6,983 nt of DNA from the NCBI GenBank assembly GCA_030598885.1, contig JAUVOZ010000105.1, positions 1 to 6,983 of the forward strand. The letters are read 5' to 3'. Below, in pieces: positions 1 to 5,934 of this stretch. Positions within the stretch are counted from its first letter, which is position 1. Each line of letters begins with the position of its first letter. The DNA comes from Anaerolineae bacterium (GTDB lineage Bacteria; Chloroflexota; Anaerolineae; Anaerolineales; E44-bin32). The notes beneath the pieces were generated by a model. The model did not search any database. It was given only the letters and a program-made list of their open reading frames with translations, and had not been told where the DNA came from. The translations under genes and the position numbers were made by a program.

Positions 1-203
1 ATTGGCCTCCATTGCCTTCCTGGTCACCTGACGGGAATTGGCTCGTTTATCACAAATGCACCTTGGAACCAGGACTGCAAACGAATTGTAATGCAAGGGA
101 AGATTACGCTATCTTCAAAGTCAATATAGAGACTGGTGAAGAGATAAAGATCCTCGACGGAGGCCTGAATCCATATTGGCGTTGGCAACAGGACGCACCT
201 TAG
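1..203 (+). CDS. C-terminal fragment of a TolB/PD40-type beta-propeller protein
   Basis: An open frame enters from the left edge (first whole codon at 3) and ends at TAG 201-203, leaving 66 visible residues. The fragment contains SWSPDGNWLVY, the hallmark of the PD40/WD40-like repeats of TolB-type six-bladed propellers. A charged strand region (DYAIFKVNIETGEEIKIL) follows, typical of the 'what is stored, in which units' strand pair of such blades, and then the last blade-closing strand with NPYWRW. The N-terminus is outside the window, so whether this is a secreted propeller, a lipoprotein or the sensor part of a larger protein such as a Ser/Thr kinase cannot be told. A TTG at 12 could be read as a start, but the frame stays open to the edge and a propeller needs several more blades, so I treat it as partial. 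It lies 186 bp before the EspG-like gene on the same strand. I am fairly sure of the fold, not of the role. Confidence 0.75.
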   Translation, partial: WPPLPSWSPDGNWLVYHKCTLEPGLQTNCNAREDYAIFKVNIETGEEIKILDGGLNPYWRWQQDAP

Positions 204-251
204 ACCTACATCTACTACATGATCCAAAATATCTGATTTAAGTGCCACATA

Positions 252-296
252 ATTTAGTAAAGCATCACCCGGGGGAGAATCAACGATTTAGTAGAG
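252..296. repeat. Short direct repeat ATTTAGTAnAG, two copies
   Basis: The 11-mer ATTTAGTAnAG occurs at 252-262 and again at 286-296, 34 bp apart start to start, in the gap upstream of the EspG-like gene. A paired operator is possible, but in AT-rich intergenic DNA such a repeat can arise by chance. No convincing -35/-10 pair sits next to it. Confidence 0.3.
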
Positions 297-323
297 ACAG
301 ATTCCACATCAAATGGCAAAATC

Positions 324-346
324 GGTATCGTGAGATTTCCGATACC
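324..346 (+). promoter_or_regulatory. Inverted repeat upstream of the EspG-like gene
   Basis: GGTATCG (324-330) and CGATACC (340-346) are perfect reverse complements separated by 9 nt. This gives either a 7-bp hairpin in RNA or a dyad for a dimeric DNA-binding protein. It ends 43 bp before the ATG at 390. There is no following T-run, so it is not a good intrinsic terminator for the propeller gene. An operator or a leader hairpin for the downstream pair are the remaining readings. Confidence 0.4.
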
Positions 347-389
347 CTCGCATGTGACTCGGTTTCCCTGATAACGACGATAAGCAAGA

Positions 390-1196
390 ATGGAACATTA
401 CCCCACTTTGGAACTAGATGAAGACGAACTTTGGTTTCTGCTGTCACAATACGGATCAGGAATCATTGTTGGGATGTATGACACCTATCATGGACGGCGG
501 TCAGAGGAAATTCGAGCAGCTAACGAAACTGCGTTTCAATCCCTGGTTCAGCGCGGCATCCTACAATTGGCTTCTGAGAATGAAGTATTTCTTGCAGAAT
601 GGATCATATCTCTCCTCGGAGTTTGCCACCATCCAGACCATTCACTTATCGTGCAATACCAAGTTGCTGGTGAGCCTCTAAGACGGACCTTCATCCATTA
701 CGGGGACAATTTGATAGTGGAATTATGTGAAACGGAACCTCACAAGTACCATTTGAGAATTGTCCCAGATCAGGAAGCCTTGATAGACCTCTTCGATGGG
801 TTTCTCTGCTCCGACACAAATTCATTGAGCGGGGAGAGAGAATTTCGACTAACCACAAGCGCCCTTTTTAGAGCTCGTGACTTATGCTTTAAAGGCAACC
901 TGCAAGGAGCTGAAAAGGCACTAATCTCAGAAGGATTTGAAGAAGAACAAGCCCAGCGCTTGACAAGATCCCTCTACAAGCCAGCTAGGAACACATCTGT
1001 TATAGTTATTGCAAACCGAGACACCGTTAATACTCAATACGTACAGGGTTTCTCAATCCTCGAGGGACCTGACAATCTGTGGATTATGGAGCCCTATGAA
1101 GAGAATGGTGAAGAAGCGATCGCCTTCATTCCAGCTAACGCGGAAATAATCCGGGCACGTTTCCTAGAAATCCTGCCCAGGAGGTCTAATGCCTAA
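390..1196 (+). CDS. EspG-like protein, putative type VII (ESX/WXG100) secretion-associated factor
   Basis: This is a 268-residue soluble acidic protein with no signal peptide or membrane segment. I do not recognise it from a single motif; the EspG-like call rests on overall layout and on its neighbour. Near the N-terminus LDEDELWFLLSQYG (8-22) resembles the opening 'L..dEl..L....G' of EspG proteins, followed by a helix ending in SLVQRGIL (51-58). Next comes a helical stretch (about 65-78), a strand-rich part with GDNLIVELCE (105-114) and HKYHLRIV (118-125), then a helix at 126-139. The C-terminal part has VQGFSILEGPDNLWIMEP (218-235), like the closing strand pair of EspG. In mycobacteria EspG is a cytosolic chaperone for PE/PPE substrates of ESX secretion. 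The ATG at 390 has no clear Shine-Dalgarno sequence. The gene overlaps the next one by 8 nt, and that gene carries a YukD-like domain, which supports a type VII link. It could instead be an unrelated alpha/beta protein. Confidence 0.45.
   Translation: MEHYPTLELDEDELWFLLSQYGSGIIVGMYDTYHGRRSEEIRAANETAFQSLVQRGILQLASENEVFLAEWIISLLGVCHHPDHSLIVQYQVAGEPLRRTFIHYGDNLIVELCETEPHKYHLRIVPDQEALIDLFDGFLCSDTNSLSGEREFRLTTSALFRARDLCFKGNLQGAEKALISEGFEEEQAQRLTRSLYKPARNTSVIVIANRDTVNTQYVQGFSILEGPDNLWIMEPYEENGEEAIAFIPANAEIIRARFLEILPRRSNA
1179..1184 (+). promoter_or_regulatory. Ribosome binding site inside the EspG-like gene
   Basis: AGGAGG lies 4 nt before the ATG at 1189 and within the last codons of the preceding gene. 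It fixes the start of the ubiquitin-like/FHA gene and shows that the two genes share a transcript with overlapping ends. Confidence 0.75.
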
Positions 1197-1995
1197 AAAA
1201 ACTATAAAGATTAAACCTCCGCACCCATTGGGACGCCGACGGTTCGTCACTATGAGAGGCGAATACGGCCGTGACGAAGTTGACCTCGAGATGCCAGGTG
1301 ACCTCCCCGCAGCTACGCTACTCCCGGATTTAATCAAAGCCCTCAATTGGCCGACAGCAGAAGGGGGCCAACCACTGCGCTACCAGTTACGGACAGAGTC
1401 GGGGAAGGTTATGGCTGATACGGAGACCCTCATAGATGCCGGCGTAGAAAATTCCGACGTGCTCTGGATCACTCTCGCCGAAGTGGGAGACGAACCGGAT
1501 TCTACCGCCCCGCCAGTTGAGGATTATAAAAGTCTCGGTCTTGATGAGGGTCTTGTGCGTGGATTCGCGCCAGTGGCTGCAACCAACCCATCACCTAAAG
1601 ACAGGAGAGGTACACTTGCACCACCACGCTCGATTCAGTTGTCGATTAACGAGCCATCGCTCATCAGCGCAGATGGACTTATTTTCGTCCTGGGCGAACC
1701 ACCGATCATTATTGGGCGCGCCAGCCTTGGGCATCGGCCAGATATCGATTTGACCGAGATCGATGTGGAGATCGTATCTTCACGCTGTCATGCTGAAATT
1801 CTTGCCGAAGAGGAATTACATTTTCTACTGCCCGAACTGACAACCAACGGTACATTTATCAACGGGGTCGAAATTCCAGTCGGTGAGAAACACATCCTAA
1901 AGGATGGGGACGTGATACAGTTCGGTTTCGAGGGGGTTGAATTAACCTACTGGAGCGGCAAGCAAGGCGACCTTCCAGCGTCGTTCTTCCGCTAA
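1189..1995 (+). CDS. YukD/EsaB-type ubiquitin-like domain fused to a C-terminal FHA domain
   Basis: This 268-residue protein has two recognisable domains. Residues about 17-98 look like the ubiquitin-like YukD/EsaB fold, also found at the N-terminus of EccD: strand, DVP-like LEMPGDLPAATLLPDLI (33-49), a helix, YQLRTESGKVM (65-75), and TLIDAGVENSDVLWI (80-94), the typical 'tL.daGV..gd.L' ending. A Pro-rich linker follows (about 100-160). Residues about 165-255 form an FHA domain with the conserved points G176-R177, S198-R199-x-H201, N220-G-T and N225-G226. FHA domains bind phosphothreonine peptides; YukD-like domains are small components of type VII secretion systems. No membrane segment is seen, unlike EccD, so the protein is probably cytosolic and may bridge a phosphorylated partner to a secretion complex (inference). 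The start is set by AGGAGG 4 nt upstream; the first 8 nt overlap the EspG-like gene. The FHA call is firm, the YukD call good, the secretion role inferred. Confidence 0.8.
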   Translation: MPKKTIKIKPPHPLGRRRFVTMRGEYGRDEVDLEMPGDLPAATLLPDLIKALNWPTAEGGQPLRYQLRTESGKVMADTETLIDAGVENSDVLWITLAEVGDEPDSTAPPVEDYKSLGLDEGLVRGFAPVAATNPSPKDRRGTLAPPRSIQLSINEPSLISADGLIFVLGEPPIIIGRASLGHRPDIDLTEIDVEIVSSRCHAEILAEEELHFLLPELTTNGTFINGVEIPVGEKHILKDGDVIQFGFEGVELTYWSGKQGDLPASFFR

Positions 1996-2074
1996 ATAAT
2001 ACCTGAGTATCATCCGCCTTGCTCCCACCTGCTATCCTATCCCTGAGAGCGAGATTTCTTTCATTTGCTTACTC

Positions 2075-2094
2075 ACCATGACGAATGGTATTTT
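2075..2094 (+). terminator. Weak candidate terminator hairpin after the FHA gene
   Basis: ACCAT (2075-2079) and ATGGT (2085-2089) form a 5-bp stem with a 5-nt loop, followed by ATTTT. It sits about 80 nt after the FHA stop, in the 132-bp gap between convergent genes, where a terminator is expected. The short stem and short T-run make it a weak call. Confidence 0.3.
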
Positions 2095-2127
2095 CACCAA
2101 GCCAATTACACTATTACCTGAGAACTC

Positions 2128-2796
2128 CTAGGATATTACCCCCCATCCATGTTCCCTTGCGTGGGCGGCCAGTTTATCATCCGGATAAACAGCCACCGGG
2201 TGCCCCACATGTTCCAATAGGGGTAAATCTGTATAGCTGTCCGCATAAGCGTAGCTCTGGGACCAATCAACCTGATCGCCACCATCTAAATATGCCTCCA
2301 ACCGAGTCACCTTGTCCGGTCCCTGGCATATAGGTAATTCACTTGCACCACTGTAGCGCCCATTTCGGAGCACCAATGGCGTACCAACAATATCATCAAT
2401 CCCCAACTGCCGATCTATATGTTCCAATAACGGCGCCATCGTGCCAGAGACAATAATCACCCGATGCCCTGCTTCCTGGTGATCCCGCAGAATGGCTATC
2501 ACGTCTGGTCGCATCAGTGGTTCTGCATACTCCTTTGCAATCCAGGCAAAGGCTTTGGCCGCATCCTGAGGTGTCCACCCTTGCACCATCCAACCCATAT
2601 GGCGGGACCATAGCTTTCGCATTGTTGCTTCAGACAATAAGCCAGCAAGCTGTAGCCACCAGATCGGCATGTGGGTGCAAAAAAAGAAGCCGACATGCAG
2701 ACGCTTCACCCGATGGGTTTTGTGGTGTTGGACGATTCCTCTTGAGATATGACCTGTATAAAGGGTCCCGTCAAGATCGAAAATAGCGGCGATCAT
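2128..2796 (-). CDS. HAD-superfamily IB hydrolase (SerB-like phosphatase), substrate unknown
   Basis: This 222-residue protein carries all four HAD motifs. Motif I is FDLDGT (6-11), with D7 as nucleophile and D9 as general acid/base. Motif II is VIIVSGT (113-119), with S117 binding phosphate. The motif III lysine is K162 in GPDKVTRL. Motif IV is YADSYTDLPLL (184-194), with D186 and D190 holding Mg2+. The cap between motifs I and II (about 15-100) is largely helical, as in subfamily IB (phosphoserine phosphatase and relatives). Length fits the family. The reaction is hydrolysis of a phosphate monoester in the cytosol; the sequence does not show the substrate, and SerB itself is only one option. 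The ATG (complement of 2794-2796) follows a good GAAGGA site. The gene is convergent with the FHA gene and divergent from alaS, so it is probably its own transcription unit. Its TAG stop lies in the palindrome TCCTAGGA (2126-2133), likely without meaning. Confidence 0.88.
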   Translation of the reverse strand: MIAAIFDLDGTLYTGHISRGIVQHHKTHRVKRLHVGFFFCTHMPIWWLQLAGLLSEATMRKLWSRHMGWMVQGWTPQDAAKAFAWIAKEYAEPLMRPDVIAILRDHQEAGHRVIIVSGTMAPLLEHIDRQLGIDDIVGTPLVLRNGRYSGASELPICQGPDKVTRLEAYLDGGDQVDWSQSYAYADSYTDLPLLEHVGHPVAVYPDDKLAAHAREHGWGVIS

Positions 2797-2800
2797 TTAT

Positions 2801-2806
2801 TCCTTC
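2801..2806 (-). promoter_or_regulatory. Ribosome binding site of the HAD hydrolase gene
   Basis: Read on the minus strand, GAAGGA lies 4 nt before the ATG. It supports this start, which also places the DLDGT motif close to the N-terminus as usual for the family. A TATAAA (complement of 2815-2820) lies just upstream but has no acceptable -35 partner. Confidence 0.65.
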
Positions 2807-3033
2807 TCACAGCCTTTATACTGCTCTGCTTCCTTCAACCAGTGGCAAGTCCTTGCCTGCCCTCAAACACATAGCAAAGATATCATAACTGATGCCAGTA
2901 GGAAAATGGGGTATATGTGCTGACTGGGCCGTCAACACGACTCACGAAAACGTCCATCATCCTGGTAAGATTTGCGGCAGTTAAAAACTTCACCAACATA
3001 TTACGAAATCGATCTTCACCGATTAACAAGCAG

Positions 3034-3059
3034 ACCACGAAGGTGGCCTTCGCATTGGT
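3034..3059 (+). promoter_or_regulatory. Bulged stem-loop upstream of the alaS promoter
   Basis: CGAAGG (3038-3043) and CCTTCG (3047-3052) pair perfectly around a TGG loop. ACCA (3034-3037) and TGGT (3056-3059) extend the stem across a 3-nt bulge on the 3' side. It ends 37 bp before the predicted -35 box. As DNA it may be an operator; as RNA it matters only if a second, more distal alaS promoter exists. It has no T-run. Confidence 0.35.
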
Positions 3060-3096
3060 ACGGAGAATCCCGCCAACAACCCCTCTTTCCTCTCGG

Positions 3097-3125
3097 TTGA
3101 TGCTCCCTCTCGGATGGCGTATAAT
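3097..3125 (+). promoter_or_regulatory. alaS: Sigma70-type promoter of alaS
   Basis: TTGATG (3097-3102, four of six consensus bases) and a perfect TATAAT (3120-3125) are 17 bp apart. Transcription would begin near 3132, giving a leader of only about 16 nt that still contains the full GGAGG site. The arrangement supports the ATG at 3148 as the start and argues against attenuation in the leader. Confidence 0.7.
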
Positions 3126-3138
3126 CGCCTTACTCATT

Positions 3139-3143
3139 GGAGG
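3139..3143 (+). promoter_or_regulatory. alaS: Ribosome binding site deciding the alaS start
   Basis: GGAGG lies 4 nt before the ATG at 3148. It favours this start over the GTG at 2917, which has no comparable site and would add 77 residues unlike any AlaRS N-terminus. Confidence 0.8.
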
Positions 3144-3147
3144 CATA

Positions 3148-5904
3148 ATGCCAGGCAGCAAGCATAGTTCATCATCGCCTAAACCACGGACAAGCGCCGA
3201 AATCCGGCAATCCTTCCTGGACTTCTTCGAGGAGCATGGGCACACAATCGTTCCCTCCTCATCGCTGGTCCCAGGAGGCGACCAAACGCTGCTCTTCACC
3301 AACGCGGGTATGGTGCAATTCAAGGATGTCTTCCTCAGCACGGGTACCCGACCATATACCCGGGTGGCCGATTCCCAAAAATGCATGCGCGTCGCTGGCA
3401 AGCATAATGATCTGGAAGACGTCGGCCGCAACGACACCCACCATACCTTTTTCGAGATGCTTGGTAATTGGTCTTTCGGCGACTATTACAAGAAAGAAGC
3501 CATCACCTGGGCTTGGCAGCTTCTAACCGAGGAGTGGGGCTTACCCAAGGATGCTCTTTGGACGACCTGCTTTGAAGATGAGAAGAATGAAATACCTCGC
3601 GACGACGAGGCAGCTGAATACTGGCGTCAGCAACCGGGTTTTAACCCAAACCACGTGCTTTTCTTTGGGCGCGGTGAAAATTTCTGGGAGATGGCCGATA
3701 CCGGTCCCTGCGGGCCGGATAGCGAGATCCATCTCGATCGCGGTCCCGAATATTGCGACAAGACGGATGAACCCAATCATATATGCCAGGTGAACGGAGA
3801 TTGTCAGCGTTTCCTGGAATTATGGAACCTGGTTTTCATCCAATACAACCGCACCAGCCCAACCAGTCTCGATCCACTACCCAACACTCATGTCGACACG
3901 GGTTTGGGTTTCGAGCGTATCGTCTCTGTAATTCAAGGAGTCGACTCAAACTATAAAACCGATCTCTTCATCCCGCTCATCGAGGCCATCCAAGGATTAA
4001 CCGGTCATCGTGATGAAGATTGGAGTACCAATCCCACCCCTTACCGGGTTATCGCTGATCACGCACGGGCGGCCGCCTTCCTCATCGCCGATGGCGTCGT
4101 TCCTGGCAACATCGGTCGGAATTATGTTTGTCGCATGGTCATCCGTCGAGCAAGCCGTTTTGGGGGCAAAATCGGCCTTGATGAACCATTCCTGGCTGAG
4201 ATCGCTAAGATCGTCATTGAGCATTATGGGAGTTCTTACCCCGAATTGGTACGCAACCAGACCGCCATTACCCAGACAATCACTGACGAAGAGCGACGAT
4301 TCCAGCGTACTCTCGATACCGGTATCTCTCGCCTGGTGAGCTTAATGGAAGAAACCCGTGCTTCAGGCTCGGAAACCCTTACCGGCGAAAGCGCATTTGA
4401 CCTTTACGCCACCTATGGCCTTCCATTTGAAATCACCCGTGATATCGCCGGTGAGAACGGTATGCAGGTAGAGGAAGCTGGATTTCACCAGGCCATGGAA
4501 ACCCATCGACTGGCATCTAGTTCAGACTTGGAACACGGCCAACAGGTCGAACAAGATACCAAGCTCTATATTCAAATCCTGGCTGAATTGCAGCAGGCGG
4601 GCGATCTGGGATCGGAGGGGGTTGTGTACGACCCGTATAGCGGGTTCGAGAATGAGGGACCTATCCTGGCGCTAGTCGTAAGCGGATCGCAGGTCCAATC
4701 CGCCTCTCCCGATGACCGAGTAGCCGTGGTCTTACCACGAACCTCCTTCTATGTCGAAGCTGGTGGGCAGGTTTCCGACACCGGTACGATCGTATCGCTG
4801 GATGAACCACGGTGGGAGATCGTTGTGAAAGATACCAGGCAACCGATCAGCGGGTTGATAATCCATATCGGAGTGGTAACCGCTGGCGAGCCGACGGTTG
4901 GTGACCAGGCAATGGCCGCTATCGACAAGACCCGTCGTTGGGATATCATACGAAATCACACCGCCACTCATCTGCTGCATGCCGCGTTGAGGCGAGTACT
5001 CGGTGAACACGTCCGGCAAGCGGGGTCGTTAGTGGCACCCGATCGCCTGCGCTTCGATTTCACCCACTCGGAGCCGATGACGGTCGAAGAATTCGAACGA
5101 GTAGAGCAGATGGTGAATGATGCCATCTTTGCTAACCATGAGATCAACGTCAGCTTCAAACCTCGCACTGAAGCTGTCGCTGAAGGGGCCATGGCGCTTT
5201 TCGGCGAGACCTATGGCGAGACGGTGCGCACAGTGAGCATCGGCGATGAACAGCGGTTATCATACGAATTATGCGGTGGGACCCATGTGAAAGATACAAG
5301 TACCATCGGCACCTTCCTTATCACCAATGAGGGTAGCGTGGCCGCTGGTATTCGTCGAATAGAAGCTGTCACCGGACAGGGTGCTCAAAGCTTAATCCAC
5401 CGCCGCCTTGACATCCTAAATCGATTATCAGAACGACTTGGCACCGCTCCGGAGACTGTTGAAGCCAGACTGGACGCGCTGCTAGACAATCGCGACAGCC
5501 TTGAACGTGAAATCGGACTGCAACGAGAGCAGATTGCGTTGTCTCAATTTCAGGCGCTTCAAACTAAAGAATATGCTGGTATATCTATACTCACCGGAAA
5601 CATCCCCAATGCCGACGTAGACCTGCTTCGACGAATGACCGATCGATTTCATGAAGGAAATCCCAGCGGCGTTGTAGTACTGGCCTCAGTATCCGAAAAA
5701 CGGCCATTGATCGTCGCTGCAGTAAGTAAAGACCTCGTGGCACGCGGCTTGCACGCTGGAGAGCTGGTCAAAGCCGTGGCCAAAGTGGTTGGAGGTGGAG
5801 GTGGCGGTAAACCGACAATGGCCCAGGCTGGAGGAAAAAATCCGGATAAACTACCTGAAGCGCTGGCGGTCGTACCTGAATGGGTCAAAACCCACTTGGC
5901 TTAA
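3148..5904 (+). CDS. alaS: Alanyl-tRNA synthetase (AlaRS)
   Basis: This 918-residue enzyme charges tRNA(Ala) with alanine using ATP and removes mischarged Ser or Gly. The class II core spans about 15-270: IRQSFLDFFEEHGH (19-32), FTNAGMVQFKDVF (50-62), GKHNDLEDVG (84-93), HHTFFEMLGNWSFGDY (98-113) and the motif 3 region VDTGLGFERI (249-258). The tRNA-recognition domain includes NIGRNYVCRMVIRRASR (321-337). The editing domain holds the zinc residues H604 and H608 (HTATH) and C709 and H713 (CGGTH). After a coiled region (about 750-805) comes the C-Ala domain with six glycines before KPTMAQAGG (882-895). It is about 40 residues longer than the E. coli enzyme, about 11 of them at the N-terminus. 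By eye alignment, E. coli Asn303 corresponds to N321, but Asp400 corresponds to A421. The E. coli Cys box CGPC is CGPD here, and a C203/H211/C213/C219 cluster follows. Its own promoter precedes it; a baseplate-J-like gene follows 30 nt later. Confidence 0.98.
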   Translation: MPGSKHSSSSPKPRTSAEIRQSFLDFFEEHGHTIVPSSSLVPGGDQTLLFTNAGMVQFKDVFLSTGTRPYTRVADSQKCMRVAGKHNDLEDVGRNDTHHTFFEMLGNWSFGDYYKKEAITWAWQLLTEEWGLPKDALWTTCFEDEKNEIPRDDEAAEYWRQQPGFNPNHVLFFGRGENFWEMADTGPCGPDSEIHLDRGPEYCDKTDEPNHICQVNGDCQRFLELWNLVFIQYNRTSPTSLDPLPNTHVDTGLGFERIVSVIQGVDSNYKTDLFIPLIEAIQGLTGHRDEDWSTNPTPYRVIADHARAAAFLIADGVVPGNIGRNYVCRMVIRRASRFGGKIGLDEPFLAEIAKIVIEHYGSSYPELVRNQTAITQTITDEERRFQRTLDTGISRLVSLMEETRASGSETLTGESAFDLYATYGLPFEITRDIAGENGMQVEEAGFHQAMETHRLASSSDLEHGQQVEQDTKLYIQILAELQQAGDLGSEGVVYDPYSGFENEGPILALVVSGSQVQSASPDDRVAVVLPRTSFYVEAGGQVSDTGTIVSLDEPRWEIVVKDTRQPISGLIIHIGVVTAGEPTVGDQAMAAIDKTRRWDIIRNHTATHLLHAALRRVLGEHVRQAGSLVAPDRLRFDFTHSEPMTVEEFERVEQMVNDAIFANHEINVSFKPRTEAVAEGAMALFGETYGETVRTVSIGDEQRLSYELCGGTHVKDTSTIGTFLITNEGSVAAGIRRIEAVTGQGAQSLIHRRLDILNRLSERLGTAPETVEARLDALLDNRDSLEREIGLQREQIALSQFQALQTKEYAGISILTGNIPNADVDLLRRMTDRFHEGNPSGVVVLASVSEKRPLIVAAVSKDLVARGLHAGELVKAVAKVVGGGGGGKPTMAQAGGKNPDKLPEALAVVPEWVKTHLA

Positions 5905-5934
5905 TCCGCTGCTTACCGAACAACACAAACCCCG

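Larger units (their letters stand above)
2797..3147. other. Intergenic region between divergent HAD and alaS genes
   Basis: These 351 bp hold no gene I can support. The alaS frame is open through the last 231 bp of it, from a GTG at 2917. However, the translated stretch resembles no AlaRS N-terminus, has no ribosome binding site, and contains the predicted alaS promoter. The supported contents are the alaS promoter and Shine-Dalgarno site near the right end, the HAD ribosome binding site at the left end, and one bulged stem-loop at 3034-3059. I saw no tRNA, no T-box consensus and no intrinsic terminator. Confidence 0.6.

Noticed and set aside
2000..2122. TACCTGAG occurring twice (2000-2007 and 2115-2122) in the convergent gap
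   Set aside because: Only an 8-mer, with no extension on either side and no link to a gene start; chance is the simplest reading.
2815..2820. TATAAA on the minus strand as -10 box for the HAD gene
   Set aside because: The best -35-like hexamers are at wrong spacing (TTGCCA 22 bp away, TTGAAG 12 bp away), so it is not supported as a promoter.
3038..3052. Possible T-box antiterminator (AAGGTGGCC resembles the AGGGTGG core)
   Set aside because: Only the first half of the T-box consensus fits, TGG lies in a terminal loop rather than a bulge, there is no terminator hairpin with T-run, and the likely transcription start is downstream.
2917..3147. Upstream extension of alaS starting at GTG 2917
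   Set aside because: No ribosome binding site, no resemblance to AlaRS N-termini, and the predicted alaS promoter lies inside it. GGAGG before ATG 3148 is the better start.
2883..3437. 184-codon open frame on the minus strand
   Set aside because: It overlaps the start of alaS antisense, has biased low-complexity composition and no recognisable domain; it is a shadow of the alaS frame.
5845..5890. Glycine run in the alaS C-terminus (near 5790-5810) as a possible simple-repeat expansion
   Set aside because: A glycine-rich loop before PxMAQAGG is a normal feature of the AlaRS C-Ala domain.
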